A stretch of DNA of 64,000 nt from Sphingomonadales bacterium EhC05 (GCA_001650955.1 LXYP01000026.1:1-64000); one strand, 5' to 3'. Positions 1 to 9,680 are shown, numbered from the stretch's first letter. Notes: generated from the letters alone by a model not told the origin. Numbers and translations are program-made.

Positions 1-1
1 G

Positions 2-937
2 GACGAGAATAATATCTCTATGGTGCCCAAGCCAACTGACCCGGAAGAACTCAAAAAATGGCTGGCAGGCGAATATGCCCGGGAAGGGTTGAAGCAAGGA
101 CTGGACTTGCAGGAACGCTTTGGCGTCAATCCATATCAATTTGGCCTGATTGGCAGTACCGACGCGCACACCGGTCTGGCGACATCGGACGATGATAATT
201 TCTGGGGCAAGTTCGTCGAATCTGAGCCCAGTAAAGACCGGGTCAATTCGAAAATGGCAGGCCAGCTTTGGGAAAATTGGCGGCTGACCAGTTCGGGATA
301 TATCGGGGCATGGGCGCGAGCGAACACGCGGGAAGAACTGTTCGCGGCCTTCAAACGCAAAGAGGTTTATGCCACCACCGGCCCCCGCATGGCCGTCCGT
401 TTTTTCGGCGGCTGGGATTATCAGGCTTCGGACATGGAGGCATCTGATTATGCCGGCATTGGCTATGCCAAAGGCGTTCCGATGGGCGGTATATTGGGTG
501 GCCAGGGTGATGCGCCGCATTTCATGGTCACAGCAATGAAAGATCCAAATGGCGCGAATTTGGATAGAGTGCAGGTGGTCAAGGGCTGGCGCAGCAGCGA
601 TGGCAAATTGCATGAGAAAATATATGAAGTTGTCTTTTCCGGCGATCGCAAGGTTGATCCGGCAACCGGAAAAATTCCGGCGATTGGCAGCACGGTAAAC
701 TTCAATGATGCAACCTATACCAATGATATTGGTGCGCCATTTCTGGCAACCATGTGGGTAGATCCGGATTTTGACTCGACAGCATCAGCATTTTATTATG
801 TGCGTGTTCTCGAAATTCCGACACCGCGCTGGACGCTCTATGATGCGGTGCGGTTTAAGGTGAAGCCGCCAAAAGACGCACCGCTGATTACGCAGGAGCG
901 GGCCTATAGCTCTCCGATTTGGTATAATCCCAGCTAA
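2..937 (+). CDS. DUF3604 family protein, C-terminal part (5' cut by window edge)
   Basis: The frame is open from base 2, upstream of the ATG at 20, and reads D-E-N-N-I-S before that methionine, so the gene starts outside the window and the ATG is internal. The visible part has the features of the DUF3604 family: a G-S-T-D-A-H-T motif near visible residue 45, a G-P-R motif near 120, and an ending with Q-E-R-A-Y-S-S-P-I-W-Y. I know of no proven biochemical function for the family; the His/Asp motifs resemble those of PHP-type metal-dependent hydrolases, which is only suggestive. A TetR regulator follows 80 bases downstream on the same strand. Confidence 0.8.
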   Translation, partial: DENNISMVPKPTDPEELKKWLAGEYAREGLKQGLDLQERFGVNPYQFGLIGSTDAHTGLATSDDDNFWGKFVESEPSKDRVNSKMAGQLWENWRLTSSGYIGAWARANTREELFAAFKRKEVYATTGPRMAVRFFGGWDYQASDMEASDYAGIGYAKGVPMGGILGGQGDAPHFMVTAMKDPNGANLDRVQVVKGWRSSDGKLHEKIYEVVFSGDRKVDPATGKIPAIGSTVNFNDATYTNDIGAPFLATMWVDPDFDSTASAFYYVRVLEIPTPRWTLYDAVRFKVKPPKDAPLITQERAYSSPIWYNPS

Positions 938-982
938 TATAATGAAGATTCTGCAACCTTCGCGCGCGATCACCGCTAGGCG

Positions 983-1012
983 TTGACTATCCTGATCACC
1001 AATGCATAAGTT
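983..1012 (+). promoter_or_regulatory. possible sigma-70 promoter of the TetR gene
   Basis: TTGACT at 983-988 is followed after 17-18 bases by ATAAGT/TAAGTT (1006-1012). The next gene's ATG is only about six bases further on and has no purine-rich ribosome site before it. If this is the promoter, the transcript would be nearly leaderless. The -10 match is weak. Confidence 0.3.
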
Positions 1013-1017
1013 ATCTC

Positions 1018-1656
1018 ATGCCCAAACAATCAACTGTGAAGTCTCCGGAGCGAAAGCTTGGCCGACCCTTTGGCAAGTCATCTGACGAGACGAAAAAACG
1101 GCTGATCCAGGCGGCGGCAGTCCACTTCAATGCCCAAAGTTTCGGAGAAGTCAGCCTATCCAAAATCGCAAAGTCGGCAGGCATGACTGGCGCGGCAATA
1201 TATAATCATTTTGGTTCCAAGGAAGAATTATTCATCGAGACGGTGAAGCAACATATTCAGGCCGGCATTCACGTGATGTCAAAAGCTTCACAAATCCAAG
1301 GCTCCTGGAAGCAACGACTGAACAATATGCTGACCGTGATTGGAGAGGTTCAAAAGCACGAAAACCGCTTTCCCTTGATCACCAGCGTTGCGCAGGCCCG
1401 GATGGTTCGGGAACCCGAAAAATATGCAGAAATCATCGACTTGCGAAACGAGCATAGTCTGATTTTCCAATCCCTCGTGGCCGACGCTATCGCAGCTGGA
1501 GACTTTCCGGAATCGATTGATATCGTGATTGCCGGAGATTTGCTGATGGCGCTGACCGTCAACGGGATCCGAACGGTCTCCTTCTATCATCCGGAACCAC
1601 GCGATACCGAGCAGATCATTGCAGCCGTCAGGATTTTGCTGGGCTTGAATCCCTAG
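1018..1656 (+). CDS. TetR/AcrR family transcriptional regulator
   Basis: The 212-residue protein has the usual TetR layout: a basic N-terminal tail, then a helix-turn-helix at about residues 45-72 containing S-K-I-A-K-S-A-G-M-T and Y-N-H-F-G-S-K-E-E-L-F, then an all-helical ligand-binding and dimerisation part. Such proteins are usually ligand-released repressors of neighbouring genes. The target cannot be read from the sequence; candidates are itself and the DUF3604 gene upstream. It is convergent with the lytic transglycosylase gene. There is no Shine-Dalgarno sequence before the ATG. The lysine-rich first 25 residues are longer than in many relatives, so a later start is possible, but no better one is seen. 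Confidence 0.85.
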   Translation: MPKQSTVKSPERKLGRPFGKSSDETKKRLIQAAAVHFNAQSFGEVSLSKIAKSAGMTGAAIYNHFGSKEELFIETVKQHIQAGIHVMSKASQIQGSWKQRLNNMLTVIGEVQKHENRFPLITSVAQARMVREPEKYAEIIDLRNEHSLIFQSLVADAIAAGDFPESIDIVIAGDLLMALTVNGIRTVSFYHPEPRDTEQIIAAVRILLGLNP

Positions 1657-1710
1657 CGGATGGCAAGCTTGGCTTCGACGCCTGTCTCCTGACGCTGCTC
1701 GAGCCCGTGC

Positions 1711-3702
1711 TCAGCCCTTATAATTTTTGCCGATATAGCGCGTCAGCGGTGTTTCGCTGCGCACGGTTGGCCCACGGGGGTTTTTAGTGTCATAGACCAC
1801 CGCGTTCTCCAGCACCCGTTTGACATAGTTGCGGGTTTCGGAAATTGGGATGTCCTCAATCCATTTGACCCAGTCGATCCCGCCCATGCGCGGATCGCCG
1901 TTGCGCCTTATCCATTTGTTCACATTGCCGGGACCGGCATTATAGGCGGCAACGGCGAGTGGATAGCTGCCGCCAAAATAATCCATCATCCGCTGGATAT
2001 AGCCGCTCCCGAGGCGGATATTATATTGCGGATCGCTGGTCAGAGACGACAGTCGATAGGAGAGGTTGGCCTTGCCTGATTGCTCTCGCGCGGTGCCGGG
2101 CATCAGCTGCATCAGGCCGCGTGCACCGGCGTGGCTGATCGCGCCTTCCGCAAACTGGCTTTCCTGACGGGTGATTGCATGGATGATCGTCCAGCTGCCT
2201 TCATGACCAAAAGGCACGGGCATTGTCGGGAAGGACGTGTCGTCAATCGGTCCGACGCCTGCGCTGAGCGCGCTAATGCCCTTGATCACGCCGAGATCGC
2301 GCGCGCCAATCCGGGTCGAAAAGTCGCTGAGCAGGAGATAATCTTTTGGCGTCTTGGCGTTATAGGCCATGGCGCGGTGGAATCGAATCTGCTCGCGCCA
2401 GGGGCCCGTGCGGGTGGAGGCCTTGGTCGCGATTGCCAGCGGCTGGTTGTCAAAGGCCTTGCGGTCTTCTTCGGTAATTTCAATCGCTGGCTTGCGGTTG
2501 AAGACGGGCAGCGGACGGCCCAGCCGTTCCATTGCCAATTGGCCGTAAAAATGGTCGGGAAACACTGCTGCTTTCTCGAAATAGGCATTGGCCTGTTCCG
2601 TCTGTCCCGCCTCAGCTGCGGAGCGACCCGCCCAATAATAGCCTTTTGAGGTGATATTGGGGGAATCATATGACTGCGCATAGAGATCAAACATCCGGAC
2701 CGCTTTGGCCGGTTGCCGCTCGCCAAAGAGCGCCGATGTGCCTGCGATCCAGGCGAGATCGGAATATTTGTCACGCACCCGGGAGTTCTGGTCGGCGATG
2801 CGGGTCGGCTGGTCATAGGCATCTTCGATTTTCGAGGCGATGCCATAAGCGGTTGACCATTGCCGGTCATTCGCCGCAGCTCGGGCGTTGATCAGCAGCG
2901 CTTCGAACCAGGTCTCCGGCTTGGACGGCTTGACCCGCAGCTCCGGACGGGTCGAGAGCAATTGCCGGGCCGAGAAGCTCTGGCCCTTGTTGCGCAGGAA
3001 ACGCGCGCGATCGGCGAGATAGCCGGCATCGTCACGGGCCATCGCCGCGACAGCGCTGGCCTGCGCATTTGCGTCCGAAGCCTCGGTAAGCTGCGCCAGT
3101 CTGGCTGCAAAGACCGGGCGACGGCCGGCAGATGCGAAATTCAGTTGCTTGCGGGCATCTCCGGTCGCGCGGGACCAGAGCAATGCGTCCATCCGTGCGT
3201 CATGATCTTCGACCGAGAACACAGAGATGAAGCGTTCAAACAGCTTGGCTTCGTCGGTGTCGGGCAAAGTCCCGCCGCGCCACGCCTGTTTCGCCATCGC
3301 ATTGGCGCGATCGCGCTGTCCGGTTGATAGCAAAGCGACCGCATATTTCGCCGCGCCGGTGTTGGTAATCGGCGGGAAGCGATCAAAAAAGGCAATCACG
3401 CGGCCCGGAGAAAAACTATTGATATTTATCGCCTGTTCGGCATTCCGCTGCATCCGCTGATCTTCTGGCCAGTCGGGGAAGGTGACGAGAAAGCCAGCAT
3501 AATCGTCAAACGAATAATTGTCGGACTGGGTAAGCACCCGCCAGCGCTGCAAGCCGAGAACGGCATTGCCGCCGGTGGGATCCGACAAGGTCGAATCCGC
3601 TGATTGCCAGCTAGATTGCTCAGCCGCCATACATGCGACAGGCATAGAAAGTAGCGCTGCCAGAGTGATCTTGGGAACAATTCTTGATACCATGCTGGAC
3701 AT
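1711..3702 (-). CDS. periplasmic soluble lytic murein transglycosylase
   Basis: This 663-residue exported protein has an N-terminal signal peptide ending near A-C-M-A-A. A long alpha-helical superhelix domain follows, rich in TPR-like repeats, and a C-terminal SLT (lysozyme-like) domain lies at about residues 500-640. The catalytic glutamate is E514 in T-R-Q-E-S-Q-F, followed by G-A-R-G-L-M-Q-L-M-P-G-T and A-A-Y-N-A-G-P-G-N. The enzyme cleaves the MurNAc-GlcNAc bond of peptidoglycan, leaving 1,6-anhydro-MurNAc ends. It matches Slt70-type enzymes in length and layout. An AAGGAG lies 12 bases upstream of the first ATG; the methionine at codon 4 is an alternative start. It is divergent from dapA, so the two share a promoter region of about 110 bases. 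Confidence 0.92.
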   Translation of the reverse strand: MSSMVSRIVPKITLAALLSMPVACMAAEQSSWQSADSTLSDPTGGNAVLGLQRWRVLTQSDNYSFDDYAGFLVTFPDWPEDQRMQRNAEQAININSFSPGRVIAFFDRFPPITNTGAAKYAVALLSTGQRDRANAMAKQAWRGGTLPDTDEAKLFERFISVFSVEDHDARMDALLWSRATGDARKQLNFASAGRRPVFAARLAQLTEASDANAQASAVAAMARDDAGYLADRARFLRNKGQSFSARQLLSTRPELRVKPSKPETWFEALLINARAAANDRQWSTAYGIASKIEDAYDQPTRIADQNSRVRDKYSDLAWIAGTSALFGERQPAKAVRMFDLYAQSYDSPNITSKGYYWAGRSAAEAGQTEQANAYFEKAAVFPDHFYGQLAMERLGRPLPVFNRKPAIEITEEDRKAFDNQPLAIATKASTRTGPWREQIRFHRAMAYNAKTPKDYLLLSDFSTRIGARDLGVIKGISALSAGVGPIDDTSFPTMPVPFGHEGSWTIIHAITRQESQFAEGAISHAGARGLMQLMPGTAREQSGKANLSYRLSSLTSDPQYNIRLGSGYIQRMMDYFGGSYPLAVAAYNAGPGNVNKWIRRNGDPRMGGIDWVKWIEDIPISETRNYVKRVLENAVVYDTKNPRGPTVRSETPLTRYIGKNYKG

Positions 3703-3816
3703 TTTAGGGGTAGGCTCCTTATCAGGCGCTGAACGGTGACTTATATCACTGTTAATCGTATAAAAGTCTTGGTAGCGGCTTTGCCAATTCTCGGGACAAA
3801 CATAAAGGATTATTCG

Positions 3817-4692
3817 ATGTTTTCCGGCTCAATTCCGGCTCTAGCGACTCCCTTTCGCGACGGATCGTTTGCTGAAGATCAATTTCGTGCCCTGGTGGAC
3901 TGGCAAATCGACCAGGGGAGCAGTGCTTTGGTGCCTTGCGGGACCACGGGCGAGTCGTCGACACTGTCCAATGCAGAGCATCACCGGGTCATTGAAGTAT
4001 GTATCGAACAGGCCGCTGGCCGGGTTCCGATTATCGCAGGCTGCGGCTCAAATGACACGACCAATTCCTTGCTTCATTTGAACTTTTCCAAAAAATGTGG
4101 CGCAACGGCAGGGCTCGTCGTGGCACCTTATTACAACCGTCCGAACCAGGAGGGCATATATGCGCATTTTAAAGCGCTGACCGAACAAAATGATCTGCCG
4201 CTGGTACTCTATAATGTGCCGGCGCGGACGGTGACCGATATTCGGCCCGAAACCGTGGCCGAGCTTGCCAAGCTGCCCAGCGTCGTGGCGATCAAGGATG
4301 CAAGTGGTCAAATCGACCGGGTGACCGATCACCGTCTGGCCTGTCCAAAGGACTTCTGTCTTCTATCTGGTGTCGATGAGCTTTCGCTCGCCTTTAATGC
4401 TTCGGGAGGCGCGGGTTGTATTTCGGTGACCGCCAATGTTGCGCCGAAACTCTGTGCTGAATTTCAAGCCGCTTGCGCGAGCGGCGATTATGCGAAGGCG
4501 AGGGAATTAAACGACGTGCTATATCCGCTGCACAAGTCGCTGTTTTCCGACGCATCACCCGGACCCGTGAAATATGCAATGTCGCGAGTTCTGGGTGATT
4601 TCTCAACCGATTTGCGCTTGCCGATGACCCCGCCTTCGGATGCCAGCCGTGCTGCAGTGGACGCTGCCCTGGAAGGTGCAGGCCTGATCTAA
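3817..4692 (+). CDS. dapA: 4-hydroxy-tetrahydrodipicolinate synthase
   Basis: DapA condenses pyruvate with aspartate semialdehyde in the lysine and diaminopimelate pathway, in the cytoplasm. The 291-residue protein is a normal-length TIM barrel. The Schiff-base lysine is K160 in V-A-I-K-D-A-S-G, the active-site tyrosine is Y132 in V-L-Y-N-V-P-A-R-T, and the G-T-T-G-E motif is present near residue 45. The frame is open upstream to 3736, but I chose the ATG at 3817 because AAAGGA lies eight bases before it and the family starts there (M-F-S-G-S-I-P-A-L). Its stop overlaps the smpB start (TAATG). Being divergent from a lytic transglycosylase places two cell-wall genes back to back. Confidence 0.95.
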   Translation: MFSGSIPALATPFRDGSFAEDQFRALVDWQIDQGSSALVPCGTTGESSTLSNAEHHRVIEVCIEQAAGRVPIIAGCGSNDTTNSLLHLNFSKKCGATAGLVVAPYYNRPNQEGIYAHFKALTEQNDLPLVLYNVPARTVTDIRPETVAELAKLPSVVAIKDASGQIDRVTDHRLACPKDFCLLSGVDELSLAFNASGGAGCISVTANVAPKLCAEFQAACASGDYAKARELNDVLYPLHKSLFSDASPGPVKYAMSRVLGDFSTDLRLPMTPPSDASRAAVDAALEGAGLI

Positions 4693-5174
4693 TGGCAAAG
4701 CCGCGCCCAGAAGAATTTGATAAGCAGAAGGTCGTCGCTGAGAACCGGCGCGCGCGCTATGATTATTTTATCGAAGACAAATATGAGGCCGGGATCATCC
4801 TCACCGGGACGGAAGTCAAGTCGTTGCGCTTCGGGTCTGGCACGATTGCCGAAAGCTATGCCGAGGTGAAGGATGACGAGGTCTGGCTGATCAATGCCAA
4901 TATTCCCGAGTGGAGCCATGGCAACCGGCATAATCATACACCGACCCGACCGCGAAAATTATTGCTCAAGCGGCGCGAGATTAACAAATTCTATGGCGCT
5001 GTGATGCGCAAAGGCATGACGATCGTGCCTCTGTCGATCTATTTCAACAGCAAAGGCAAGGCCAAGCTCGAACTGGCGCTGGCCAAGGGTAAGAAGGCGC
5101 CCGACAAGCGGGCAACCGAAAAAGATCGTGACTGGAAGCGCCAACAGGGCCGATTGATGCGCGATCATGGCTAA
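4692..5174 (+). CDS. smpB: SsrA-binding protein SmpB
   Basis: SmpB binds tmRNA and delivers it to stalled ribosomes for trans-translation. The 160-residue protein has the N-terminal oligonucleotide-binding barrel ([10 protein letters not shown] near residue 17 and G-T-E-V-K-S-L-R near 38). It also has the basic C-terminal tail ([12 protein letters not shown]) that enters the ribosomal decoding channel. The start codon overlaps the dapA stop by one base and the gene overlaps the next by eight bases, so translation is probably coupled. dapA-smpB adjacency is common in alphaproteobacteria. The tmRNA gene itself is not in this window. Confidence 0.96.
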   Translation: MAKPRPEEFDKQKVVAENRRARYDYFIEDKYEAGIILTGTEVKSLRFGSGTIAESYAEVKDDEVWLINANIPEWSHGNRHNHTPTRPRKLLLKRREINKFYGAVMRKGMTIVPLSIYFNSKGKAKLELALAKGKKAPDKRATEKDRDWKRQQGRLMRDHG

Positions 5175-5766
5175 TCAGGACAAAGATTGGGCGGCGCGAA
5201 CGATAAAGCGCTTTGCCCGCTGGATTGATCAGCGGATGCCAACCCGTGAGGGGATGGGGCGCAATCGCTATTTGAAACCCATTGCCCATCGCTTCCTGCG
5301 ATCCGATTTGTGGCGTTTCACCCGACGGTCCGTGCCACGCGGTGTTGCGCTCGGGATGTTGGCCGCCTTCCTGATTCCCGTCGGTCAGATTTTCGCAGCG
5401 GTCTTTTTGGCGTTGCCGGTCCGGGCGAATGTTCCGGTGGCCGCCGTCACAACGTTCATCACCAATCCGTTCACCTATCCATTCTGGATCGCGGCCGCGC
5501 ATCAGATCGGAAATTTCATCCTCCAGATTGATGCGATGACGGAGGGCCAGCCGATTACAACGCAGATGCAAAGTGAATTTGGCGAGTGGCTGAGCTGGTT
5601 CGTCAGAGAGGCGGGCGTGACTGCCTTTGGTTTCCTGACCCTCGCCATCGTCTTTGCCGCTTTGGGATATGTCATCAGTTCTTTCGGCTGGCGTTGGTGG
5701 ATTGGACGCAAGCGCAAGAGCAGATTGCAGCAACTCACAATAGGCCGGGCCAAAGATGGCCAGTAA
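5167..5766 (+). CDS. DUF2062 domain membrane protein
   Basis: This is a 199-residue inner-membrane protein of the DUF2062 family. A basic cytoplasmic N-terminus of about 55 residues is followed by hydrophobic segments near residues 58-95 (containing [12 protein letters not shown] and N-P-F-T-Y-P) and 150-178, and a basic tail. No enzymatic motif is visible and the family's function is unknown to me. It overlaps smpB by eight bases and cckA by eleven, placing it in the dapA-smpB-cckA transcription unit. That position is conserved in sphingomonads, as far as I recall. Confidence 0.85.
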   Translation: MANQDKDWAARTIKRFARWIDQRMPTREGMGRNRYLKPIAHRFLRSDLWRFTRRSVPRGVALGMLAAFLIPVGQIFAAVFLALPVRANVPVAAVTTFITNPFTYPFWIAAAHQIGNFILQIDAMTEGQPITTQMQSEFGEWLSWFVREAGVTAFGFLTLAIVFAALGYVISSFGWRWWIGRKRKSRLQQLTIGRAKDGQ

Positions 5767-8191
5767 AGCAACAGAAGATGCCGGGTTGCTGAATCCCAGC
5801 ACGCGCAAGGTGGCCCATGATTCGCGCATCCGCGGCGCGCTGCTGATCCTTGCCATGCTCGCCTCCCTGGGATTGCTCTATTGGCAGGTTCAGAATGTGG
5901 CCGTGCTGGTCGCCTTCATGGCGCTGATGATTAGCGCTGCCGCACTGGTCTATTTCATGCGCCCGCAAAGTTCCGAGAGCGATCTTGAACATGCCGATCC
6001 TGCGGATTGGGCGGTGACCCGCATGGTCGCGGACCAGTCCGATATCGGTCTGGCGATCACCGACCGGGCCGGCCGTCTGGTGTGCGCCAATGAGCTTTTT
6101 ACCAAATGGTTCAACGGACCATCCGTGCCACCGGAACTGCCGTTGCAAGGCGGCGGCAATGAATTGCTGGCCAATGCCGGACGTGCCGCCTGGCGCGATG
6201 GCCGCGGCTATGCCGAGGGCCTGCGCCGCGGTGCGGCGGAATATAACGCCAAAGTTGTCCGCGCCGGGCAGGGTGATGAATATCTGCTCTGGCAATTCAA
6301 GCCCCAGATTCAGGTCGATGTCATTGATGAGATGGTCAGGATGGTTGGCGGCGGTGGCGGCCGTTCGTTGTCCGAATCCGGGATATTATCGGTTGTCATC
6401 GGTGGTGAGGGACGCATTCGTGCCTCCAATCAAGCCTTTGCGTTGCGCGCAACCGGTGGGACGGATGCCAATATTACCGGGCGCAATTTCATCAATTTCC
6501 TGCGGTCTGATGACAAGGGGACGATCTTTTTCGAGCGGGAAGGTCGCCATGGCACGCCCGTCCGCCTGTTCCATATTCCGCTCGATCGGGACAAGGAAAA
6601 GGCACCGGCACTGATCCTGCTGATCGACGATGATGGCGGAATGGTCGAACGTGGCAAAGCGCTCGAACAGGTTGAATCGATGCTGTCGCTCTTGCCATTG
6701 GGTCTGGCGCTTACCGATCGGGACGGCCGGTTCCTGTTTCTCAATGAGGCTTTTGCCCAGACCGCCGGCATCGGTGAAGGCGAGCAACCGCTCTATCCTG
6801 GCGACCTGATGATTCGCGATGACAAATCTGCGGTGGCCGATGCCGTGCGCCGCTATGCGAGCGGGCCGGCAATGGCGGGCGATCTCGCGGTGCGCTTGCG
6901 CCATGGTGGCGAGGAACCGGTGGCTCTGGGTATCGCAGGTGTTCGGGGCCTGGGAGAGGCGGCCGTGCTTTTGTCGATCAAAGACAATAGCGAAGAGTCG
7001 AAATTGAAAACCCAGGTCGCGCAGGCGACCAAGATGCAGGCCGTGGGACAATTGGCCGGCGGCGTTGCGCATGATTTCAATAATATCCTGACCGCGATCA
7101 TCGGCCATTGTGATTTGATGCTGCTCCGTCATGCGCCGGGCGACAGCGACTATGACGACATTCAGCAGGTCAAGAATAACAGCAATCGCGCTGCTGGTCT
7201 GACCCGCCAATTGCTTGCTTTCTCCCGCCAGCAGACATTGCGGCCGCAGGTGCTGCAATTGCCCGATGTGGTGGCGGACGTGTCAAATCTGCTGAAACGC
7301 CTGATCACCGCCAATATCGAACTGGACGTGCGTCATGGCCGAAATCTCGGACCGGTTCGTGCTGATCCCGGTCAGCTCGAGCAGGTGATCATCAATCTTG
7401 GGGTCAATGCCCGCGATGCGATGCCCAATGGTGGAATTATCTCGATCTCGACAAAAAGCTATACCGCGTCGGAAATCCGGGCATCGAAAAGCGACATTTT
7501 GCCGATTGGCGACTATACGGCCTTGATTGTTTCCGACACCGGACAGGGCATTTCTCCCGAAATCATCGGCAAGATATTTGATCCGTTTTTTACCACCAAG
7601 ACGGTTGGCAAAGGGACGGGGCTGGGCCTGTCGACGGTCTATGGGATTATCAAACAGTCGGGCGGTTTTATTTTTGCCGATTCCAAACTGGGCACGGGAA
7701 CGACCTTTTCGATCTATTTCCCGGTTCACCGTCTCACTGCCGAACAAGCCGAAAAAGCGACGCTGAATTCGCCGCCGGTCAAGGCTTCTGCGAAGAAGGA
7801 ACTATGGGGAACCGGGCATATCCTGCTCGTCGAGGATGAAGATATGGTGCGCGCGGTGGCAGAACGCGCCCTCGTCCGGCAAGGCTATACTTTGATTACC
7901 GCCTGCGACGGCGAAGAAGCGCTGGAACAGCTGGCACAGCATATGGGTGGCGAGGAACAGTTCGATTTGATCGTCTCCGATGTGGTGATGCCCAATATGG
8001 ACGGACCAGCAATGGCCAAGCAGGCCCGCACCCAATATCCCGACCTGCCGATATTGTTCATGTCAGGCTATGCCGAAGAGCAGCTTCGCAATTCCATCGA
8101 TCTTGACAATGTCGCATTTCTGCCGAAGCCATTTTCGGTGGCCCAAATTGCCGAAGCGGTCGGAGAAATCCTGGCCGAACATGCCAAATAG
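5756..8191 (+). CDS. cckA: hybrid sensor histidine kinase CckA (cell-cycle kinase)
   Basis: The 811-residue protein has two transmembrane segments at about residues 25-65 and then PAS-like sensor regions to about residue 425. A HisKA domain carries the phospho-accepting H439 in G-G-V-A-H-D-F-N-N-I-L-T. An HATPase domain follows (N-A-R-D-A-M, D-T-G-Q-G-I, G-K-G-T-G-L-G-L-S-T-V), then a C-terminal receiver domain with D742 in V-S-D-V-V-M-P-N-M-D-G. This is the architecture of CckA, which in Caulobacter phosphorylates ChpT and through it CtrA and CpdR, switching between kinase and phosphatase with c-di-GMP. The smpB/recA neighbourhood agrees with cckA in sphingomonads. The start overlaps the DUF2062 gene. 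Confidence 0.92.
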   Translation: MASKATEDAGLLNPSTRKVAHDSRIRGALLILAMLASLGLLYWQVQNVAVLVAFMALMISAAALVYFMRPQSSESDLEHADPADWAVTRMVADQSDIGLAITDRAGRLVCANELFTKWFNGPSVPPELPLQGGGNELLANAGRAAWRDGRGYAEGLRRGAAEYNAKVVRAGQGDEYLLWQFKPQIQVDVIDEMVRMVGGGGGRSLSESGILSVVIGGEGRIRASNQAFALRATGGTDANITGRNFINFLRSDDKGTIFFEREGRHGTPVRLFHIPLDRDKEKAPALILLIDDDGGMVERGKALEQVESMLSLLPLGLALTDRDGRFLFLNEAFAQTAGIGEGEQPLYPGDLMIRDDKSAVADAVRRYASGPAMAGDLAVRLRHGGEEPVALGIAGVRGLGEAAVLLSIKDNSEESKLKTQVAQATKMQAVGQLAGGVAHDFNNILTAIIGHCDLMLLRHAPGDSDYDDIQQVKNNSNRAAGLTRQLLAFSRQQTLRPQVLQLPDVVADVSNLLKRLITANIELDVRHGRNLGPVRADPGQLEQVIINLGVNARDAMPNGGIISISTKSYTASEIRASKSDILPIGDYTALIVSDTGQGISPEIIGKIFDPFFTTKTVGKGTGLGLSTVYGIIKQSGGFIFADSKLGTGTTFSIYFPVHRLTAEQAEKATLNSPPVKASAKKELWGTGHILLVEDEDMVRAVAERALVRQGYTLITACDGEEALEQLAQHMGGEEQFDLIVSDVVMPNMDGPAMAKQARTQYPDLPILFMSGYAEEQLRNSIDLDNVAFLPKPFSVAQIAEAVGEILAEHAK

Positions 8192-8253
8192 CAAAATTGA
8201 ATCACGAATAAATGCTTAATATCAGAGTCTTACGGAAATCTTATAAAATATTT

Positions 8254-8279
8254 GTTCTCCCCTTGTTCTTGTAGAACAA
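8254..8279 (+). promoter_or_regulatory. LexA operator of recA (GTTC-N7-GTTC)
   Basis: GTTC at 8254-8257 and GTTC at 8265-8268 are separated by exactly seven bases, which is the alphaproteobacterial LexA box. The second half-site also belongs to a perfect inverted repeat (TTGTTCT 8263-8269, spacer TGT, AGAACAA 8273-8279). A TATAAA at 8242-8247 just upstream may be the -10, so the box would cover the transcription start. This supports SOS control of recA. Confidence 0.85.
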
Positions 8280-8343
8280 ATGCGGTACATGTTGGCCATC
8301 ATTGATTGATGATAGACAAACATTTAGCGAAGGGGACAGGCAA

Positions 8344-9432
8344 ATGGCTAGTAATCTAAAAGTTGTAGAAACGGACAATCAATTGAACTCATCTGACAGA
8401 CAAAAGGCGCTCGACGCCGCACTTGCACAAATTGACCGGGCATTCGGCAAAGGCTCGGCGATGAAGCTGGGGCAGCGCAAGGCCTTGGAAATTGAAGCTA
8501 TCTCGACCGGTTCGCTGGGACTGGATATTGCTTTGGGCATCGGGGGATTGCCTAAAGGTCGCGTGATTGAAGTTTATGGCCCGGAAAGTTCAGGTAAAAC
8601 AACTCTGGCTTTGCACGTCATTGCCGAAGCGCAAAAAAATGGTGGCACGGCGGCATTTGTCGATGCTGAACATGCGCTTGACCCGGTCTATGCGAAAGCG
8701 CTGGGCGTCAATACAGATGAGTTGATTATCTCTCAGCCGGACACCGGCGAGCAGGCGCTGGAAATCACCGATACTCTGGTGCGTTCCAATGCTGTCGATA
8801 TATTGGTTGTCGATTCGGTTGCCGCTCTGGTTCCGCGCGCTGAAATTGAAGGTGAAATGGGTGATACCCATGTCGGTCTGCAGGCACGTCTGATGAGCCA
8901 GGCGCTTCGCAAGCTGACGGGTTCAATCAGCCGTTCCAAATGTATGGTGATCTTCATCAACCAGATCCGGATGAAGATCGGCGTCATGTATGGCAGTCCC
9001 GAAACGACTTCGGGCGGCAATGCCCTCAAATTCTATGCCTCGGTTCGGCTCGATATCCGCCGGACGGGCCAGATCAAGGAGCGTGACGATATTGTCGGCA
9101 ACGCAACCCGGGTGAAAGTGGTGAAAAATAAAGTTGCACCGCCGTTCAAGCAGGTCGAATTTGACATCATGTATGGTCAGGGCATTTCGAAAGTTGGCGA
9201 AATTATCGATCTCGGCGTGAAAGCGGGCGTGGTAGAAAAATCCGGATCATGGTTCTCTTATGACTCGGTTCGCATCGGGCAGGGGCGTGAAAATTCCAAG
9301 CGGTTCCTGCTGGAAAATCCGGAGATGATGGAAAAGCTCGAAAATCAGATCCGCGGCAAGCAAGAAAAAGTCGCCGAAGAGATGATGAACGGTCCGGTTG
9401 GCAAAGCCGATGACGGCGATGCTGCGGAATGA
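8344..9432 (+). CDS. recA: recombinase RecA
   Basis: RecA forms filaments on single-stranded DNA, catalyses strand exchange and triggers LexA self-cleavage. From the ATG at 8344 the protein is 362 residues, the normal length. The Walker A motif G-P-E-S-S-G-K-T-T is at residues 79-87, and the [11 protein letters not shown] segment and the acidic C-terminal tail are present. An in-frame start at 8302 exists, but I chose 8344 because AGGGGACAGG precedes it and the M-A-S-N-L start resembles relatives. A GTTC-N7-GTTC operator lies about 80 bases upstream. Three hairpins, one a good terminator, follow the gene. Confidence 0.97.
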   Translation: MASNLKVVETDNQLNSSDRQKALDAALAQIDRAFGKGSAMKLGQRKALEIEAISTGSLGLDIALGIGGLPKGRVIEVYGPESSGKTTLALHVIAEAQKNGGTAAFVDAEHALDPVYAKALGVNTDELIISQPDTGEQALEITDTLVRSNAVDILVVDSVAALVPRAEIEGEMGDTHVGLQARLMSQALRKLTGSISRSKCMVIFINQIRMKIGVMYGSPETTSGGNALKFYASVRLDIRRTGQIKERDDIVGNATRVKVVKNKVAPPFKQVEFDIMYGQGISKVGEIIDLGVKAGVVEKSGSWFSYDSVRIGQGRENSKRFLLENPEMMEKLENQIRGKQEKVAEEMMNGPVGKADDGDAAE

Positions 9433-9440
9433 TTGAGCCA

Positions 9441-9465
9441 AATGCGGGATGACGCGTCCCGCATT
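9441..9465 (+). terminator. hairpin just after recA
   Basis: A nine-base perfect stem (AATGCGGGA with TCCCGCATT) and seven-base loop begin nine bases after the recA stop. There is no T-run afterwards, so it may protect the 3' end rather than terminate. Confidence 0.55.
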
Positions 9466-9490
9466 TCGCTCGCATATCAAGAGTTTTGCC

Positions 9491-9525
9491 GGATCATATC
9501 CTCTCCCCCGAGGGGAATATGATCC
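9491..9525 (+). repeat. inverted repeat between recA and the GST gene
   Basis: GGATCATAT (9491-9499) pairs perfectly with ATATGATCC (9517-9525). The interior can pair further (CCCC 9505-9508 with GGGG 9512-9515). No T-run follows. It is the second of three hairpins in 130 bases. Confidence 0.5.
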
Positions 9526-9533
9526 ATGGCATC

Positions 9534-9574
9534 GGGCCGTCCTTCTGTCCCCCGACATCAAGGACGGCCCTTTT
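9534..9574 (+). terminator. Rho-independent terminator downstream of recA
   Basis: GGGCCGTCCTT (9534-9544) pairs over 11 bases with AAGGACGGCCC (9560-9570) around a 15-base loop and is followed by TTTT. This is the strongest terminator candidate for recA. Confidence 0.75.
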
Positions 9575-9680
9575 GCTGTCGAGCGATCAAATGTTGGAAA
9601 AGATTGACATTTGGCGGCAGACAGAGCTTGCTTGGCCCTAACTTTGACTAACTTTCAGATTCTCGGAAGGCCAAAACGAC

